A stretch of DNA of 64,000 nt from UBA5614 sp034678545 (GTDB lineage: Bacteria > Cloacimonadota > Cloacimonadia > Cloacimonadales > Cloacimonadaceae): the NCBI GenBank assembly GCA_034678545.1, contig JAXDBS010000032.1, positions 62,001 to 126,000 of the forward strand, given 5' to 3'. Made by a program: the position numbers and the translations under genes. The notes under the pieces were generated by a model. That model saw only the letters and a program-made list of their open reading frames with translations. It searched no databases and was not told the DNA's origin. Below are positions 49,206 to 58,191 of this stretch, in pieces (the stretch's first letter is position 1; each line of letters starts with the position of its first letter).

Positions 49206-49238
49206 AAGGCACTGCCCATGGCGGCAGTGCCTTTTTTT
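49206..49238 (+). terminator. Intrinsic terminator of the subtilase gene
   Basis: AGGCACTGCC / GGCAGTGCCT stem with a CATGGC loop, followed by TTTTTTTAT, 23 nt after the stop codon. Confidence 0.9.
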
Positions 49239-49404
49239 ATCACGCCCCGCCCTTGAACCAGGAGCGGCTGGCGAGTCAGGGATGACCGTCTGATAAAGCC
49301 TAAACTGCCCTTATCTGAAGTTGATCAGAAGGTCATCTGGTAATGGTGCTGCAGGCGGGGACAGACGGGGTCAGGCGGATCTGGAAAGAGGAAAGGATAG
49401 GATT

Positions 49405-50421
49405 CTATTCAGGTTTGAGGGAGCGGGTCATGAGCTCTTCAATGGCGAGCTTGGGATTCTTGCTCCTGAACAGCACCTCATGAACCTGTTCCGTGATGGG
49501 CATTTCCACGCCCGCCCGGCGGCTGAGGGCGTAAACGGAACGGGTGGTGGCCACGCCTTCCGCCACTGCCTGCATGGAGAGGAGGATCTCGTCCAGGCTT
49601 CTGCCCCGGCCGATCTCGCAGCCCACGTGGCGGTTGCGGCTGTGCTGACTGGAGGCCGTGGTGAAGAGGTCACCCACGCCGGACAGGCCGAGGAAGGTCT
49701 CCGCCTGTGCTCCCAAAGCCACGCCCAGCCGGCGGATCTCGACCAGGCCGCGGGTGAGCAGAGCGCCCTTGGTGTTGTCGCCGAAGCCGAGGCCGTCAGT
49801 GATGCCGGCGGCGATGGCGATGATGTTTTTAACTGCTCCGCCGATCTCCACGCCGGTCAGGTCAGAGGAGCGGTAGACCCGGAAATAGGCATTGCTGAAG
49901 AGCGGTTGCAGGCTTTGCAAAAGCTGCTCGTCCCGGCCCGCGACGACCACGGCGGTGGGGATCCGGCGCGCCACTTCCTCCGCGTGGGACGGCCCCGAGA
50001 GGCAGGCGGCCGCGGCCTGGAAACAGGCCGGGAGCTCGTCCCGCAGGACTTCCGACATGCGCTTGAGCGTGTGCTCCTCAATGCCCTTAGAGACGTTGAT
50101 CACGGCTCGCAGGCGCGTGAGTCTGCACAGCTCCGGCGCGGCCCGGCGCAGGACGGAGCGCAGGAATTGGGAAGGGACGGCCAGGATCAGATAATCTGTG
50201 TCGGGGGTCAGAATCTCTGTGATCGAATTGCTGAAAGCAATGCCGGCGGGCAGGATGACACCCTTGAGCAGAGCGGGATTGGAGCGGACGGTTTGCAGCT
50301 GGAGGACATAGTCCGGATTGAATTCCCAGACGCGGACGCGGTGGCCGTTTTCACTGAGCAGCTTGGCCAGCGCGAGGCCCCAGGCGCCGCCGCCCAGGAC
50401 GGCAAACTCAGTCCCCTTCAC
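49405..50421 (-). CDS. gpsA: NAD(P)-dependent glycerol-3-phosphate dehydrogenase
   Basis: Protein of 338 aa that reduces dihydroxyacetone phosphate to glycerol 3-phosphate for phospholipid synthesis. Motifs are VLGGGAWGLALAKLLSENGH (Rossmann), SGPSHAEEVARRIPTAVV, VEIGGAVKNIIAIAAGITDG (catalytic Lys) and GLSGVGDLFTTASSQHSRN. The start is GTG, inside the 3' end of the upstream acidic-protein gene (14-nt overlap, in another frame). It is the last gene of the poly-gamma-glutamate operon; any link with the polymer is not obvious. Confidence 0.92.
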   Translation of the reverse strand: MKGTEFAVLGGGAWGLALAKLLSENGHRVRVWEFNPDYVLQLQTVRSNPALLKGVILPAGIAFSNSITEILTPDTDYLILAVPSQFLRSVLRRAAPELCRLTRLRAVINVSKGIEEHTLKRMSEVLRDELPACFQAAAACLSGPSHAEEVARRIPTAVVVAGRDEQLLQSLQPLFSNAYFRVYRSSDLTGVEIGGAVKNIIAIAAGITDGLGFGDNTKGALLTRGLVEIRRLGVALGAQAETFLGLSGVGDLFTTASSQHSRNRHVGCEIGRGRSLDEILLSMQAVAEGVATTRSVYALSRRAGVEMPITEQVHEVLFRSKNPKLAIEELMTRSLKPE

Positions 50422-50740
50422 TGTGGATGAATTCTTCTATCTCGCGCAGGTCCTCGTCGCTGAGGTCGTCGTCCTCGTCATCGTCCTCCCATTCCTCTTC
50501 CAGGTCGCCGACCCAGTCGGGACAGAAGAGCAGGTCCTCCTCGTAATCCCAGCCGTCCACATTGGCAAGCCCGAAGCGCTCAAGAATATCCTGTTCCCAG
50601 AAGGAATAATAGGCGGTTCCGTTCTTGACGGCCCAGACCAAAACGGGGTGCTTGTAGCGTCGGATCTCGACCTTGGAGTTCTCAACCAGATCGAGAAATT
50701 CCCTGAGTTTCTGAGGTTCAGATTCCTGCCTGAATGTCAT
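50408..50740 (-). CDS. Small acidic protein of unknown function
   Basis: Protein of 110 aa. The N-terminal ~75 residues look like a compact alpha/beta domain (KVEIRRYKHPVLVWAVKN, YYSFWEQDILERFGL). The C-terminal ~30 are nearly all Asp/Glu (EEEWEDDDEDDDLSDEDL). No family is recognised. GGAGCAAGC precedes the ATG. Tight packing between the barrel gene and gpsA argues that it is expressed. Confidence 0.65.
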   Translation of the reverse strand: MTFRQESEPQKLREFLDLVENSKVEIRRYKHPVLVWAVKNGTAYYSFWEQDILERFGLANVDGWDYEEDLLFCPDWVGDLEEEWEDDDEDDDLSDEDLREIEEFIHSEGD

Positions 50741-50787
50741 GCTTGCTCCTTTTCCACAATGTCCGGCCAGTCCAGCGGGGCTCCGGC

Positions 50788-51825
50788 TTACAACTGGTAG
50801 CGGACGCTGAGCCCGTACCTGTTTTCGCTGAACTCCTTGTAGCGGCTGACGCTCGAGGTCAACGCTTCAACATTACGGAAGAGGTGAGAGTAGTCAAGTT
50901 TTATATTCCAACGGTCGCCAAAAAAGAAATGGAAGGCGGCGGTCGTGGTGTTCAGGTTGTCAGTGCGCCCGGCGTGCCAGTCGTCGCCGCCCTGATAGTA
51001 ACGGGTCTCGAATCTGAGGTCGAGTTCGGGCCTCCACTGCACGTCCGGGTAACGGGCATCGAGTTCCATTTTCTTGATCAGCAGGCCGGCAGTGAAGACG
51101 TTCGCTTCATAGGAGGCGTCCTCGGGGGCTCCGTTCTGTAAAGGTTCGTCCGTTTCATAGACTTTGTAGGCGTAGGCGCCGTCCAGATAGAAGGCGGGGA
51201 AATTTTGCTGCCAGCCGAAGGTCCAGGTCTGGATGTCGCCGTCGTATTCAGTGAAGTACTGATTGTAGAAAAAATCCTCAAGCTTGTACTGCAGGGTGGC
51301 GGTGCTGCGCCGGAAGGGATAGGCCTTGAGGTCGGCGCGCCAGAGGTTCTTTTCGTAGCTGAAGCCCTCCGGTTGTTCGGTGCCGCCGCCGTCGGCGTAG
51401 TCGCGCACGTAGACCTCGGGGGTGTAGCCGTAGAAGAGTCCGAGCTCGCCCAGCCTCCTGCTTACCCGGAGACCGGCCAGGAAGTCGAAACGCTGTTTGG
51501 AGGGATTGAGCAGATACTGCTGCGTGCTGATCTGGCCCAGGGGGCGGATCTGCCACCAGCGCCACTGCGTGTGATAGGTCCCGTAGAGCAGGGAGTGCAT
51601 GATCGCGTCATCGGCGGATTCCACGAATTCCAGGTCAGGGTGGCCGTCTTCGTTGCGCTGCAGGTCATGGCTGGAAAGCTGAAATGCGTTGTCTGTGTAG
51701 GCGGCGCCGAGTTCGAAGAAGCCGCTGAACTGGGCCGTCAGCTCCGCTGACAGGCAGAGGCAGGCCAGGATAAAAACAACCTTGGGAATGATTGCTTTCG
51801 CAAGGGAAAAGAATCCTTTGTTCAT
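50788..51825 (-). CDS. Predicted outer-membrane beta-barrel in the poly-gamma-glutamate operon
   Basis: Protein of 345 aa from the ATG at 51825 (MNKGFFSLAK); an ATG two codons earlier is also possible. Signal peptide to ~residue 32 (LSAELTAQ). The rest is a run of amphipathic, aromatic-rich strands (FFELGAAYTDNAF, GELGLFYGYTPEVYVRD, WTFGWQQNFPAFYLDGAYAYK) and ends GLSVRYQL, with a C-terminal strand suited to barrel assembly. It is 9 nt downstream of an exported protein gene. It could form the outer-membrane route for the polymer; this is inferred from position. Confidence 0.72.
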   Translation of the reverse strand: MNKGFFSLAKAIIPKVVFILACLCLSAELTAQFSGFFELGAAYTDNAFQLSSHDLQRNEDGHPDLEFVESADDAIMHSLLYGTYHTQWRWWQIRPLGQISTQQYLLNPSKQRFDFLAGLRVSRRLGELGLFYGYTPEVYVRDYADGGGTEQPEGFSYEKNLWRADLKAYPFRRSTATLQYKLEDFFYNQYFTEYDGDIQTWTFGWQQNFPAFYLDGAYAYKVYETDEPLQNGAPEDASYEANVFTAGLLIKKMELDARYPDVQWRPELDLRFETRYYQGGDDWHAGRTDNLNTTTAAFHFFFGDRWNIKLDYSHLFRNVEALTSSVSRYKEFSENRYGLSVRYQL

Positions 51826-51834
51826 GTGCATCGC

Positions 51835-52665
51835 CTATTTGGTTTTCAGGATCACGGGGCGGGCGATGAACAGGTTGTCGGTCAGCGGGCGCAGCTCATA
51901 TTTGACAGGCTTGTTCTCCGGGGCGAACTCGAGCTTTTTCCCGATGGTGAGATTCATCAGCCCTTCGGCCTTGTAGGTGTCGCTGCGCTTGGTGGAAAGG
52001 GTCACTTCCCGCAGCTTTTTCCCGTCTGCGAAAACGGCAAAGGCGGGAGCATCCATGCTGGCCAGCTGGGCTCTGACATAGAGTGCGAAGCGCCTGCCGC
52101 GGTTGACCTGAAACGAGAAGAAGCTGTCATCCCGGAAGGCGTAATACTGGTTCTTATGCTCGTTGTTGGCCAGTTCATAAGTGCCTGCGCTGCCGAGGAT
52201 CTTCAGGGGCGGAAGCTTGGCGGGTTTGGGCTTTGCCTGAACGGGCTGGAAGACACGGAAGTAAATGTCGCGGTCGTAGCAGATCAGTTCCAGTTTGTTG
52301 AGCCCGGGGGGAAGGGTCAGCTTGATGGGTTTGTAAACCTGGTACTTTTCGGAGACGGCGAACAGCTCCAGGTCGTAGAAGTGGCGCTTGTCGGCATACT
52401 TGAGAATGAAGGAAGGCTTGGAGACCGGCTTCTTGCTGATAGCCCGAATCTCGATCGCGGTCAGGCCGGCGACGTCGGCGGTCATGCTTTTCTCCGGCAG
52501 CGAGCGGTAGAAATAGACGCTGCTTTGGCCGGCTTTGAGCAGACGCCTGGTGCCTGGGTTGGCGAAGGGCAGGGGCTTCCATTTCAAGGCGTCCGCTCCG
52601 GCCAGGCCGAGCGCCAGGCAGGCCAGCAGAACGGTTGTGATGAGCTTGACTGTTCTTTGGTGCAT
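51835..52665 (-). CDS. Exported protein of unknown function in the poly-gamma-glutamate operon
   Basis: Protein of 276 aa with a signal peptide (to ~residue 25, LAGADA). The mature part has two halves joined by a Pro/Lys linker (QAKPKPAKLPPLKIL), each beta-rich (VYFYRSLPEKSMTADVAGL; YYAFRDDSFFSFQVNRG). No family is recognised. GGGGAGACATA precedes the ATG, 13 nt after pgsW. Probably periplasmic, between inner-membrane synthase and outer-membrane barrel. Confidence 0.65.
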   Translation of the reverse strand: MHQRTVKLITTVLLACLALGLAGADALKWKPLPFANPGTRRLLKAGQSSVYFYRSLPEKSMTADVAGLTAIEIRAISKKPVSKPSFILKYADKRHFYDLELFAVSEKYQVYKPIKLTLPPGLNKLELICYDRDIYFRVFQPVQAKPKPAKLPPLKILGSAGTYELANNEHKNQYYAFRDDSFFSFQVNRGRRFALYVRAQLASMDAPAFAVFADGKKLREVTLSTKRSDTYKAEGLMNLTIGKKLEFAPENKPVKYELRPLTDNLFIARPVILKTK

Positions 52666-52678
52666 TATGTCTCCCCAG

Positions 52679-53806
52679 TTATAATTCTTCGTCGGGATCC
52701 ACCAGGTTGGCCATGAAGTGGCGGTCGTGGCGGTCGAGAATGATCACTGTTATGATGGCGGCCAGCAGGACGGCGAGGCAGATGGACGCGATCAGCACGT
52801 TGTGGACGCGGCTGCTGAAGATGCGCCCTTCCCCGGGTGCGGGCGTGGTCTCCGGTGCGATGGGCAGGTCATTGTCCTGGGCCAGCTTGAGGATGCGCAG
52901 ATTGTGCAGGACGGGCACGTTCTTCTGGGCAAAGAGCATCATGACGCCCTGCTGCTCGAACTGCTTTTCCGCCAGCTTGCGGTTGAGCCCTTCCGGGATG
53001 AGGCGGGCGTTGACGTTGCTGCCCACATTGGCCAGGGCGCCGCCGAGGTTGATGAACAGCCTGTAGCGCTCTCCTTTGGGCAGCATTTCCTGATAGGCTG
53101 TCATCCTGAGGCCGATGTTTTCCTGCAGGCTGTTGCCTGACAGCAGGGGGACCCGGTTGCGGCGCATGGCCTCTTTCATGTATTGCAGGCCGCTGTCCGA
53201 CAGGCCCACTCCCAGGTCGTCGCGGCCGCCGAAGGAGGCGTAGGCCGAACTGAAATCGATCAGGTTGTGTTTCCTGATGGTTGCTTCCATGTCCAGCCAG
53301 GTGAGGCTTTCCCTGTTGGCGCCGTACATGGAGGAACTGAGCGCGGTGATGATCACGGGCTTCAGCTTGAGCACGGAAAGGGCGGCATAGAGGGCCAGGT
53401 TGGCGCCGGGATTGGATCCCGTGACGCCTACGGCGACATAGTCCCCTTCCTTCACGCGGGCTTTTTTCAGTTGCCGGACATAAGCCGCGGCCAGGTTGGG
53501 ATTCAGCGCTGTCTGCTTTTCCGACAGCACGCCGCGCGAAGTGGTGATGGAACTGAGCTTGGTGCCGATCAGCCCTGTGGCGTGGGGATCGTCGATCGGG
53601 TCAAACTGGAAGCCGCTCTGCTGCAGGTCAGCCTTGATCACTTGCAGGAATTTGTCCATCAGGAGGGCAGCCTGGACCTTTTCCTCATAATGCTCGGCCC
53701 GGATCGTACGGTAATTGTACTGGGCGATAATGAACAGGATGATGCTGAGGGCGAGCAGCAGCAGCAGGGAGCGGCCGGATTTAAGATTGGGACGGTACAT
53801 CTTCAC
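52679..53806 (-). CDS. pgsW: Poly-gamma-glutamate system protein PgsW
   Basis: Protein of 375 aa with an N-terminal transmembrane helix (~12-29) and another near the C-terminus (~338-360). The central part has GDYVAVGVTGSNPGANLALYAAL, ALSSSMYGANRESLTWLDME, DLGVGLSDSGLQYM and RYRLFINLGGALANVGSN. It fits the family named poly-gamma-glutamate system protein, found with PgsB and PgsC in Gram-negative species (from memory). The start is GTG overlapping the pgsC stop (GTGA). Likely part of the inner-membrane synthase complex. Confidence 0.82.
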   Translation of the reverse strand: MKMYRPNLKSGRSLLLLLALSIILFIIAQYNYRTIRAEHYEEKVQAALLMDKFLQVIKADLQQSGFQFDPIDDPHATGLIGTKLSSITTSRGVLSEKQTALNPNLAAAYVRQLKKARVKEGDYVAVGVTGSNPGANLALYAALSVLKLKPVIITALSSSMYGANRESLTWLDMEATIRKHNLIDFSSAYASFGGRDDLGVGLSDSGLQYMKEAMRRNRVPLLSGNSLQENIGLRMTAYQEMLPKGERYRLFINLGGALANVGSNVNARLIPEGLNRKLAEKQFEQQGVMMLFAQKNVPVLHNLRILKLAQDNDLPIAPETTPAPGEGRIFSSRVHNVLIASICLAVLLAAIITVIILDRHDRHFMANLVDPDEEL

Positions 53807-54246
53807 ACCTCCCCGGCAAACACGACCATCAGGGTCAGCCTGACCAGGATGGCGGCGATCAGCATGGTGGACAGGGTTTTCAGGAAGCCCTGGCGCTCAA
53901 ACCAGTTGGCGATCAGGCCCGGCACGATGTAGCCGATGGATTGCATCTGCAGATCATACACTGTGACGTTGTGGAAAATGAAATTGCGGGAGGCCCAGCC
54001 CAGGATGAAACCAATGAGGATGCTGAGCACCATCCTGCGTTTGCCGAACAGCAGGGTGAACATCCCGATGACCCGGATGCATCCCCAGGTGATCAGGCTC
54101 ACCAGCAGGGTGCCGACGATCTGCATCGGCTTGTCCAGGTAAAGGGCTATGTAGCCGGGCACGACGATGCCGCCGGCCGATGCGCCCAGCAATTCGGAGA
54201 AAATCAGGCTGATGATCACGCCCAGGCCGACTGCTGCTTCAATCAC
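53803..54246 (-). CDS. pgsC: Poly-gamma-glutamate biosynthesis protein PgsC/CapC
   Basis: Protein of 147 aa, very hydrophobic, with four or five membrane helices. Family motifs are LGVIISLIFSELLGASAGGIVVPGYIALYLD near the start (shown here in part: ELLGASAGGIVVPGYIA) and IGFILGWASRNF. With PgsB it forms the membrane-bound ligase. The start is GTG. It overlaps pgsB by 8 nt and pgsW by 4 nt. Confidence 0.88.
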   Translation of the reverse strand: MIEAAVGLGVIISLIFSELLGASAGGIVVPGYIALYLDKPMQIVGTLLVSLITWGCIRVIGMFTLLFGKRRMVLSILIGFILGWASRNFIFHNVTVYDLQMQSIGYIVPGLIANWFERQGFLKTLSTMLIAAILVRLTLMVVFAGEV

Positions 54247-55459
54247 GTTTGGCTCCTTGTTGTTTGTCAGTGCTTTCCGCCTTGGTGGCGGTCTGCTTCA
54301 TTTTATGCTTGAAATGGGCTACGATCTGCGCCCCGTACCAGACCTGGCCGGCAATGTTGCCGATGCCGATCACGTGGGATTCCCGGTCGGTGAGAGCCAG
54401 CACTTTCTGATAGATCACGTCTGGCAGGGGGGAGCCCAATGCCACCAGCTTGGCTTTGGGGATGCCGTGGTGCAGGGCGTAGGCCTCCACCTTGTCAGTG
54501 ATCTCTCCGGTCAGGAAGAGGTAGGAAAAATCCAGCGGCCGGACGGCTTCCACCAGCTGCTGGGAACGGAAAAAGCGGTCGGCCCTGTTGTTGATGATGA
54601 TGATCTTTTCCACGTCCTGCAGGCGCCCGGTCACCATGTGGATGATCTGGGCCGAGGAATCGGGGTCGTTGGCCGCGAACACGTTGTAGAAGTTGATGGT
54701 CTTGCCGCGTTCCCTGATCACGTATTTCTTGAGCGCTCCGGCGTCGGGCTTGCTTTCCTGCATTCCTTTCAGCGCCACGTCTCGCGGAATGCCCGCTTCG
54801 TTGCAAACAGCCAGGGCCAGCTGCACGTTTTCGGCGTGCTCGATGTAATGGAATCTGGCCAGTTCCTCAGGAGTGACGTCGGTGGGGCGGACCTTGACCA
54901 GGCGGGTGTGACATTTGTCCGCCATTGTCTTCAGGATGCCGTAGGTGTGGTTTTCCGCCGTGTAGCAGATCCCGTGCGGCGGCAGGGAATTGCCCAGGCT
55001 CATGGTCACGCTCTGGACGGTGCTGCCCATCACGTCGATATGGTCCAGGCGGCAGTTGGTGATGACGCTGATGGTGGCGCGCACGAACTGGCGTTCGGAG
55101 ATCCATTGGAAGACGGGATTGACTGCCATGCACTCGATCACGAAAGCGTCCGGCTTCAGGTCCGCGGCCTGGCGGAACATGTATTTCTGCTCGATGATAT
55201 TGGCTCCCATGAGGCGGATGATGGCGGCTTCCCGCCCGTCCGGCAATATGAAGCGCGGCAGGGTGCCGGTGGTTTTGGCGACGGTCACTTTGCCGCCCGC
55301 CCGCAGGCCGGCAGCGATCAGCCGCGTCACGCTGGACTTGCCCCGCGTGCCGTTGACATGGATCCGGATGGGGATGGCATTCACGTTCCGGCGGTGCCGG
55401 AGATATTCCGCCAACCAGAACAAAACCAGGCCGGCGGTGGCCAGGATCAATACTAACAT
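54239..55459 (-). CDS. pgsB: Poly-gamma-glutamate synthase PgsB/CapB
   Basis: Protein of 406 aa related to Mur ligases. An N-terminal membrane helix (1-19) is followed by the ATP-binding loop IHVNGTRGKSSVTRLI (residues ~32-47), TTGTLPRFILPDG, ECMAVNP and TNCRLDHIDVMG. It activates glutamate gamma-carboxyl groups with ATP and extends the chain at the inner face of the membrane. Length fits the single-chain CapB type. GAGG precedes the ATG. It heads the seven-gene operon, divergent from a pair of sensor kinase genes 250 bp away. Confidence 0.9.
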   Translation of the reverse strand: MLVLILATAGLVLFWLAEYLRHRRNVNAIPIRIHVNGTRGKSSVTRLIAAGLRAGGKVTVAKTTGTLPRFILPDGREAAIIRLMGANIIEQKYMFRQAADLKPDAFVIECMAVNPVFQWISERQFVRATISVITNCRLDHIDVMGSTVQSVTMSLGNSLPPHGICYTAENHTYGILKTMADKCHTRLVKVRPTDVTPEELARFHYIEHAENVQLALAVCNEAGIPRDVALKGMQESKPDAGALKKYVIRERGKTINFYNVFAANDPDSSAQIIHMVTGRLQDVEKIIIINNRADRFFRSQQLVEAVRPLDFSYLFLTGEITDKVEAYALHHGIPKAKLVALGSPLPDVIYQKVLALTDRESHVIGIGNIAGQVWYGAQIVAHFKHKMKQTATKAESTDKQQGAKRD

Positions 55460-55716
55460 TCATTCCTCATTGAAGCTACCCTTGCAAATCAACTGCAAGT
55501 TAAAAAGCGCCATCTGCCTTTTCTTGGCAAGCATTTTTTTGTCTGCGCTGTTTTGCCAAAGTGCAATAACCATTCCAAAGACTGGCTTCCGGCTGGCCGG
55601 AAAAAAAGAGTTGACGGCTTTGCTTTGCCGGAAAATAAAAGAAGCTGTCAGACATTATCAGACCTGACCTGAGATAAATGGAAATGGCCTGGCATCCGCC
55701 CAGGCTGGAGGATTGG

Positions 55717-58191
55717 ATGCGCAAGCACCGGATTGTCATAACCTGCATCTTCATGCTGCTGGCCCTGATGCCCTCTTTCACGCAGGACAGAACCGCCCCC
55801 GGAAAGGTCATCCGGGTGGGCGGCGATGCCAGTTTTCCCCCCTATGAGTTTCTGGACCAGGACCGGAATCCCAGCGGATACAACGTTGACCTGACCAGGG
55901 CCATAGCGGAGGCCATGGGCTTCGAGGTCGAGTTCCGGCTGGGCAAATGGACCAAGGTGATGCAGTGGCTGGACCGCGGCGAGATCGACATCATCCAGGG
56001 CATGGCCTACTCCGCCGAACGCAACAGGAAATATGAATTCTCACTGCCGCATTCCGAGACCTGGCGCTGCTTTTTTGTGCGCAAATCCTCCCGGGTCAGA
56101 TCCGCGGGCGAGTTGAGCGATGCCTCCATCGCGCTGCAGGAGGGCGACATCGCCCAGGAATACCTGCGCCAGAACAAATTCAAAGGCGAGATCTTCCCCG
56201 CCCGGTCCCAGGAGGAAGCTTTGCTGCTGGTGGCCAACGGCAGGTTTGACGCGGCGGTGGTCACCTTCCGGCACGGGATGCATGTCATCGGCGGGAAGAA
56301 ACTGAAAAACCTGAGGCCGGTGGACGATCCCTTCTCGCCCCGCTTTTACTGCTACGCGGTGGCCCGGCGCAACGCCCTGCTCCTGAACGACTTCAACACC
56401 GGTCTCAATATCCTGAAGGAAAACGGCCAATATGACACCATCCAGTCCCGCTGGCTGAGCGGCGACAGCCTGGAGAGCATTTCGCGGCGCCTTTTCATGC
56501 GGCGGTTTCTGTATATCGTGATCCCCCTGTTTGCCGTAGTTCTCAGCGCCCTCATCTGGGTGATCCTGTTGCGGCGCCAGGTCAGCCGCAAGTCGCGCGA
56601 GCTGAAGAAGGAGCTGGAGGGCTGCCTCAGGTTCGAGAGCGAGCTCAACCGCGAATACAAGATGTTTGTCAACGGCCCTGTCATCGTCTACAAGCTGAAG
56701 GGCGATCCCAACATCGTTTCCTATGTCTCGGACAACATCAGCCAGTTCGGCTACGAACCCAGGGAGATCATTCTCAAGAAACAGGATTTCTCCGAGCTGA
56801 TCTTTTCGGAGGACCGGCAGCGCGCCGCTGAGCAGCTAAGGAAAGACCTGACGGAGGGGCGCGAGTTCTGCACGCGGCAATACCGGGTGGTGACAGCCGA
56901 CAGCCAGGTCTGCTGGGTGTTTGATTACACCCTGATCGTGCGCGAGGCGGATGGCGAAGTCTGGTTCTACGGCTACATGCTCGACATCACGACCCAGAAG
57001 GCTTTGGAGGCGGAGCTGCTCGAAGCCAAGGAAAAAGCGGAAACCGCCAACATCGCCAAGGGGCATTTCCTGTCCAACATCAGCCACGAGATCCGCACGC
57101 CGCTGAATGGCATCATCGGCTTCATCCAGGTGCTGCAGAACACGCAGTTCACGCCCGAGCAAAAGGAATACATGGACCTGATCAGCTCCGCCGGCAAGAC
57201 CCTGATGAAGATCGTGAACGACATCCTCGACTTCTCCCGGATGGAAGCAGGCCGGCTCGACCTCGTGGTCACGGACTTCAACCCGCGTTACCTGATCGAG
57301 GACATCATCAAGACCTTCTCTTCCGTTTCCACCAAGCCCAACGTCGATCTCCGCCTGCGGGTCAGCGAAAAGCTCCCCGTCACGCTTTACGGCGACATGA
57401 TGCGCCTGCGCCAGATCTTCATCAACCTGATGCAGAACGCCCTCAAGTTCACCGATTCCGGCTATGTCGAGATCACGGCCGACGTCTACAACCAGACCGG
57501 GGACGACATCCGGCTGCTCTTTTCGGTCCGGGATACGGGTGCGGGCATAGACCCGCTCAAGCAGAGGGACATCTTTGACAACTTCCTGCAGACGGAGCCC
57601 AGCCTTACCCGCAAGTACGGCGGGACGGGCCTCGGCCTCTCCATCGTCAAGCGTCTGGTGGCGCTGATGGGCGGCTTCATCTGGGTGGAAAGCGAACCCG
57701 GCAAAGGCAGCAGTTTCTTCTTCATCCTCTCCTTCCGGACCAAGGCGCCGGACCTTGCCCCCTTTGCCGAGCAGCTGGAGGAATCCGCCGCAGGGCAGGA
57801 ACCTTTGCCTCCGCTCAACGTGCTGCTGGTCGAGGACGAGCCCATTAACCAGCAGGTCACGCAGAAGCAGCTTGAACGCTGGAACCTCAAGGTCAGCCTG
57901 GCCGTTACCGGCAGGGAAGCCCTCGACCTGATGCTGAATCAGGAATTCGACTGCATCCTGATGGATGTCCAGATGCCCGAAATGGACGGGATCACCGCCA
58001 CCCGCCTGATCCGTGAAAAGGAAAAGGGCAGCGAGCGCCACATGCCTGTCATCGCCTTCACCGCCTCCGCCATGGCCGGCGACCGGGAACGCTTCCTGGC
58101 TTCCGGCATGGATGAATACATCGCCAAACCCATCGATATCGATTATCTCTTCCGGCTGCTGAAAAAGGTCAAGCCGGCCAGCCAGGCATGA
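55717..58191 (+). CDS. Hybrid sensor histidine kinase with periplasmic solute-binding domain
   Basis: Protein of 824 aa from the ATG at 55717, preceded by GGAGG at ideal distance. Order: signal/anchor helix (~5-22); SBP_bac_3 ligand domain (~29-255, IRVGGDASFPPYEF, GEIDIIQGMAYSAERN); transmembrane helix (~265-287); PAS (~310-430); HisKA with H457 in SNISHEIRTPLNGIIGF; HATPase_c (QIFINLMQNALKF, DTGAGID, GGTGLGLSIVKR); and a receiver domain with D750 (ILMDVQMPEMDG). It senses a small molecule in the periplasm, amino-acid-like by family. It overlaps the next kinase-like gene (ATGA). Confidence 0.9.
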   Translation: MRKHRIVITCIFMLLALMPSFTQDRTAPGKVIRVGGDASFPPYEFLDQDRNPSGYNVDLTRAIAEAMGFEVEFRLGKWTKVMQWLDRGEIDIIQGMAYSAERNRKYEFSLPHSETWRCFFVRKSSRVRSAGELSDASIALQEGDIAQEYLRQNKFKGEIFPARSQEEALLLVANGRFDAAVVTFRHGMHVIGGKKLKNLRPVDDPFSPRFYCYAVARRNALLLNDFNTGLNILKENGQYDTIQSRWLSGDSLESISRRLFMRRFLYIVIPLFAVVLSALIWVILLRRQVSRKSRELKKELEGCLRFESELNREYKMFVNGPVIVYKLKGDPNIVSYVSDNISQFGYEPREIILKKQDFSELIFSEDRQRAAEQLRKDLTEGREFCTRQYRVVTADSQVCWVFDYTLIVREADGEVWFYGYMLDITTQKALEAELLEAKEKAETANIAKGHFLSNISHEIRTPLNGIIGFIQVLQNTQFTPEQKEYMDLISSAGKTLMKIVNDILDFSRMEAGRLDLVVTDFNPRYLIEDIIKTFSSVSTKPNVDLRLRVSEKLPVTLYGDMMRLRQIFINLMQNALKFTDSGYVEITADVYNQTGDDIRLLFSVRDTGAGIDPLKQRDIFDNFLQTEPSLTRKYGGTGLGLSIVKRLVALMGGFIWVESEPGKGSSFFFILSFRTKAPDLAPFAEQLEESAAGQEPLPPLNVLLVEDEPINQQVTQKQLERWNLKVSLAVTGREALDLMLNQEFDCILMDVQMPEMDGITATRLIREKEKGSERHMPVIAFTASAMAGDRERFLASGMDEYIAKPIDIDYLFRLLKKVKPASQA

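Noticed and set aside
46721..49243. An 840-codon frame antisense to the subtilase gene
   Set aside because: It is the mirror of a GC-biased, certain gene with catalytic triad and sorting domain; its composition (V, G, H, Q-rich) is that of an antisense shadow.
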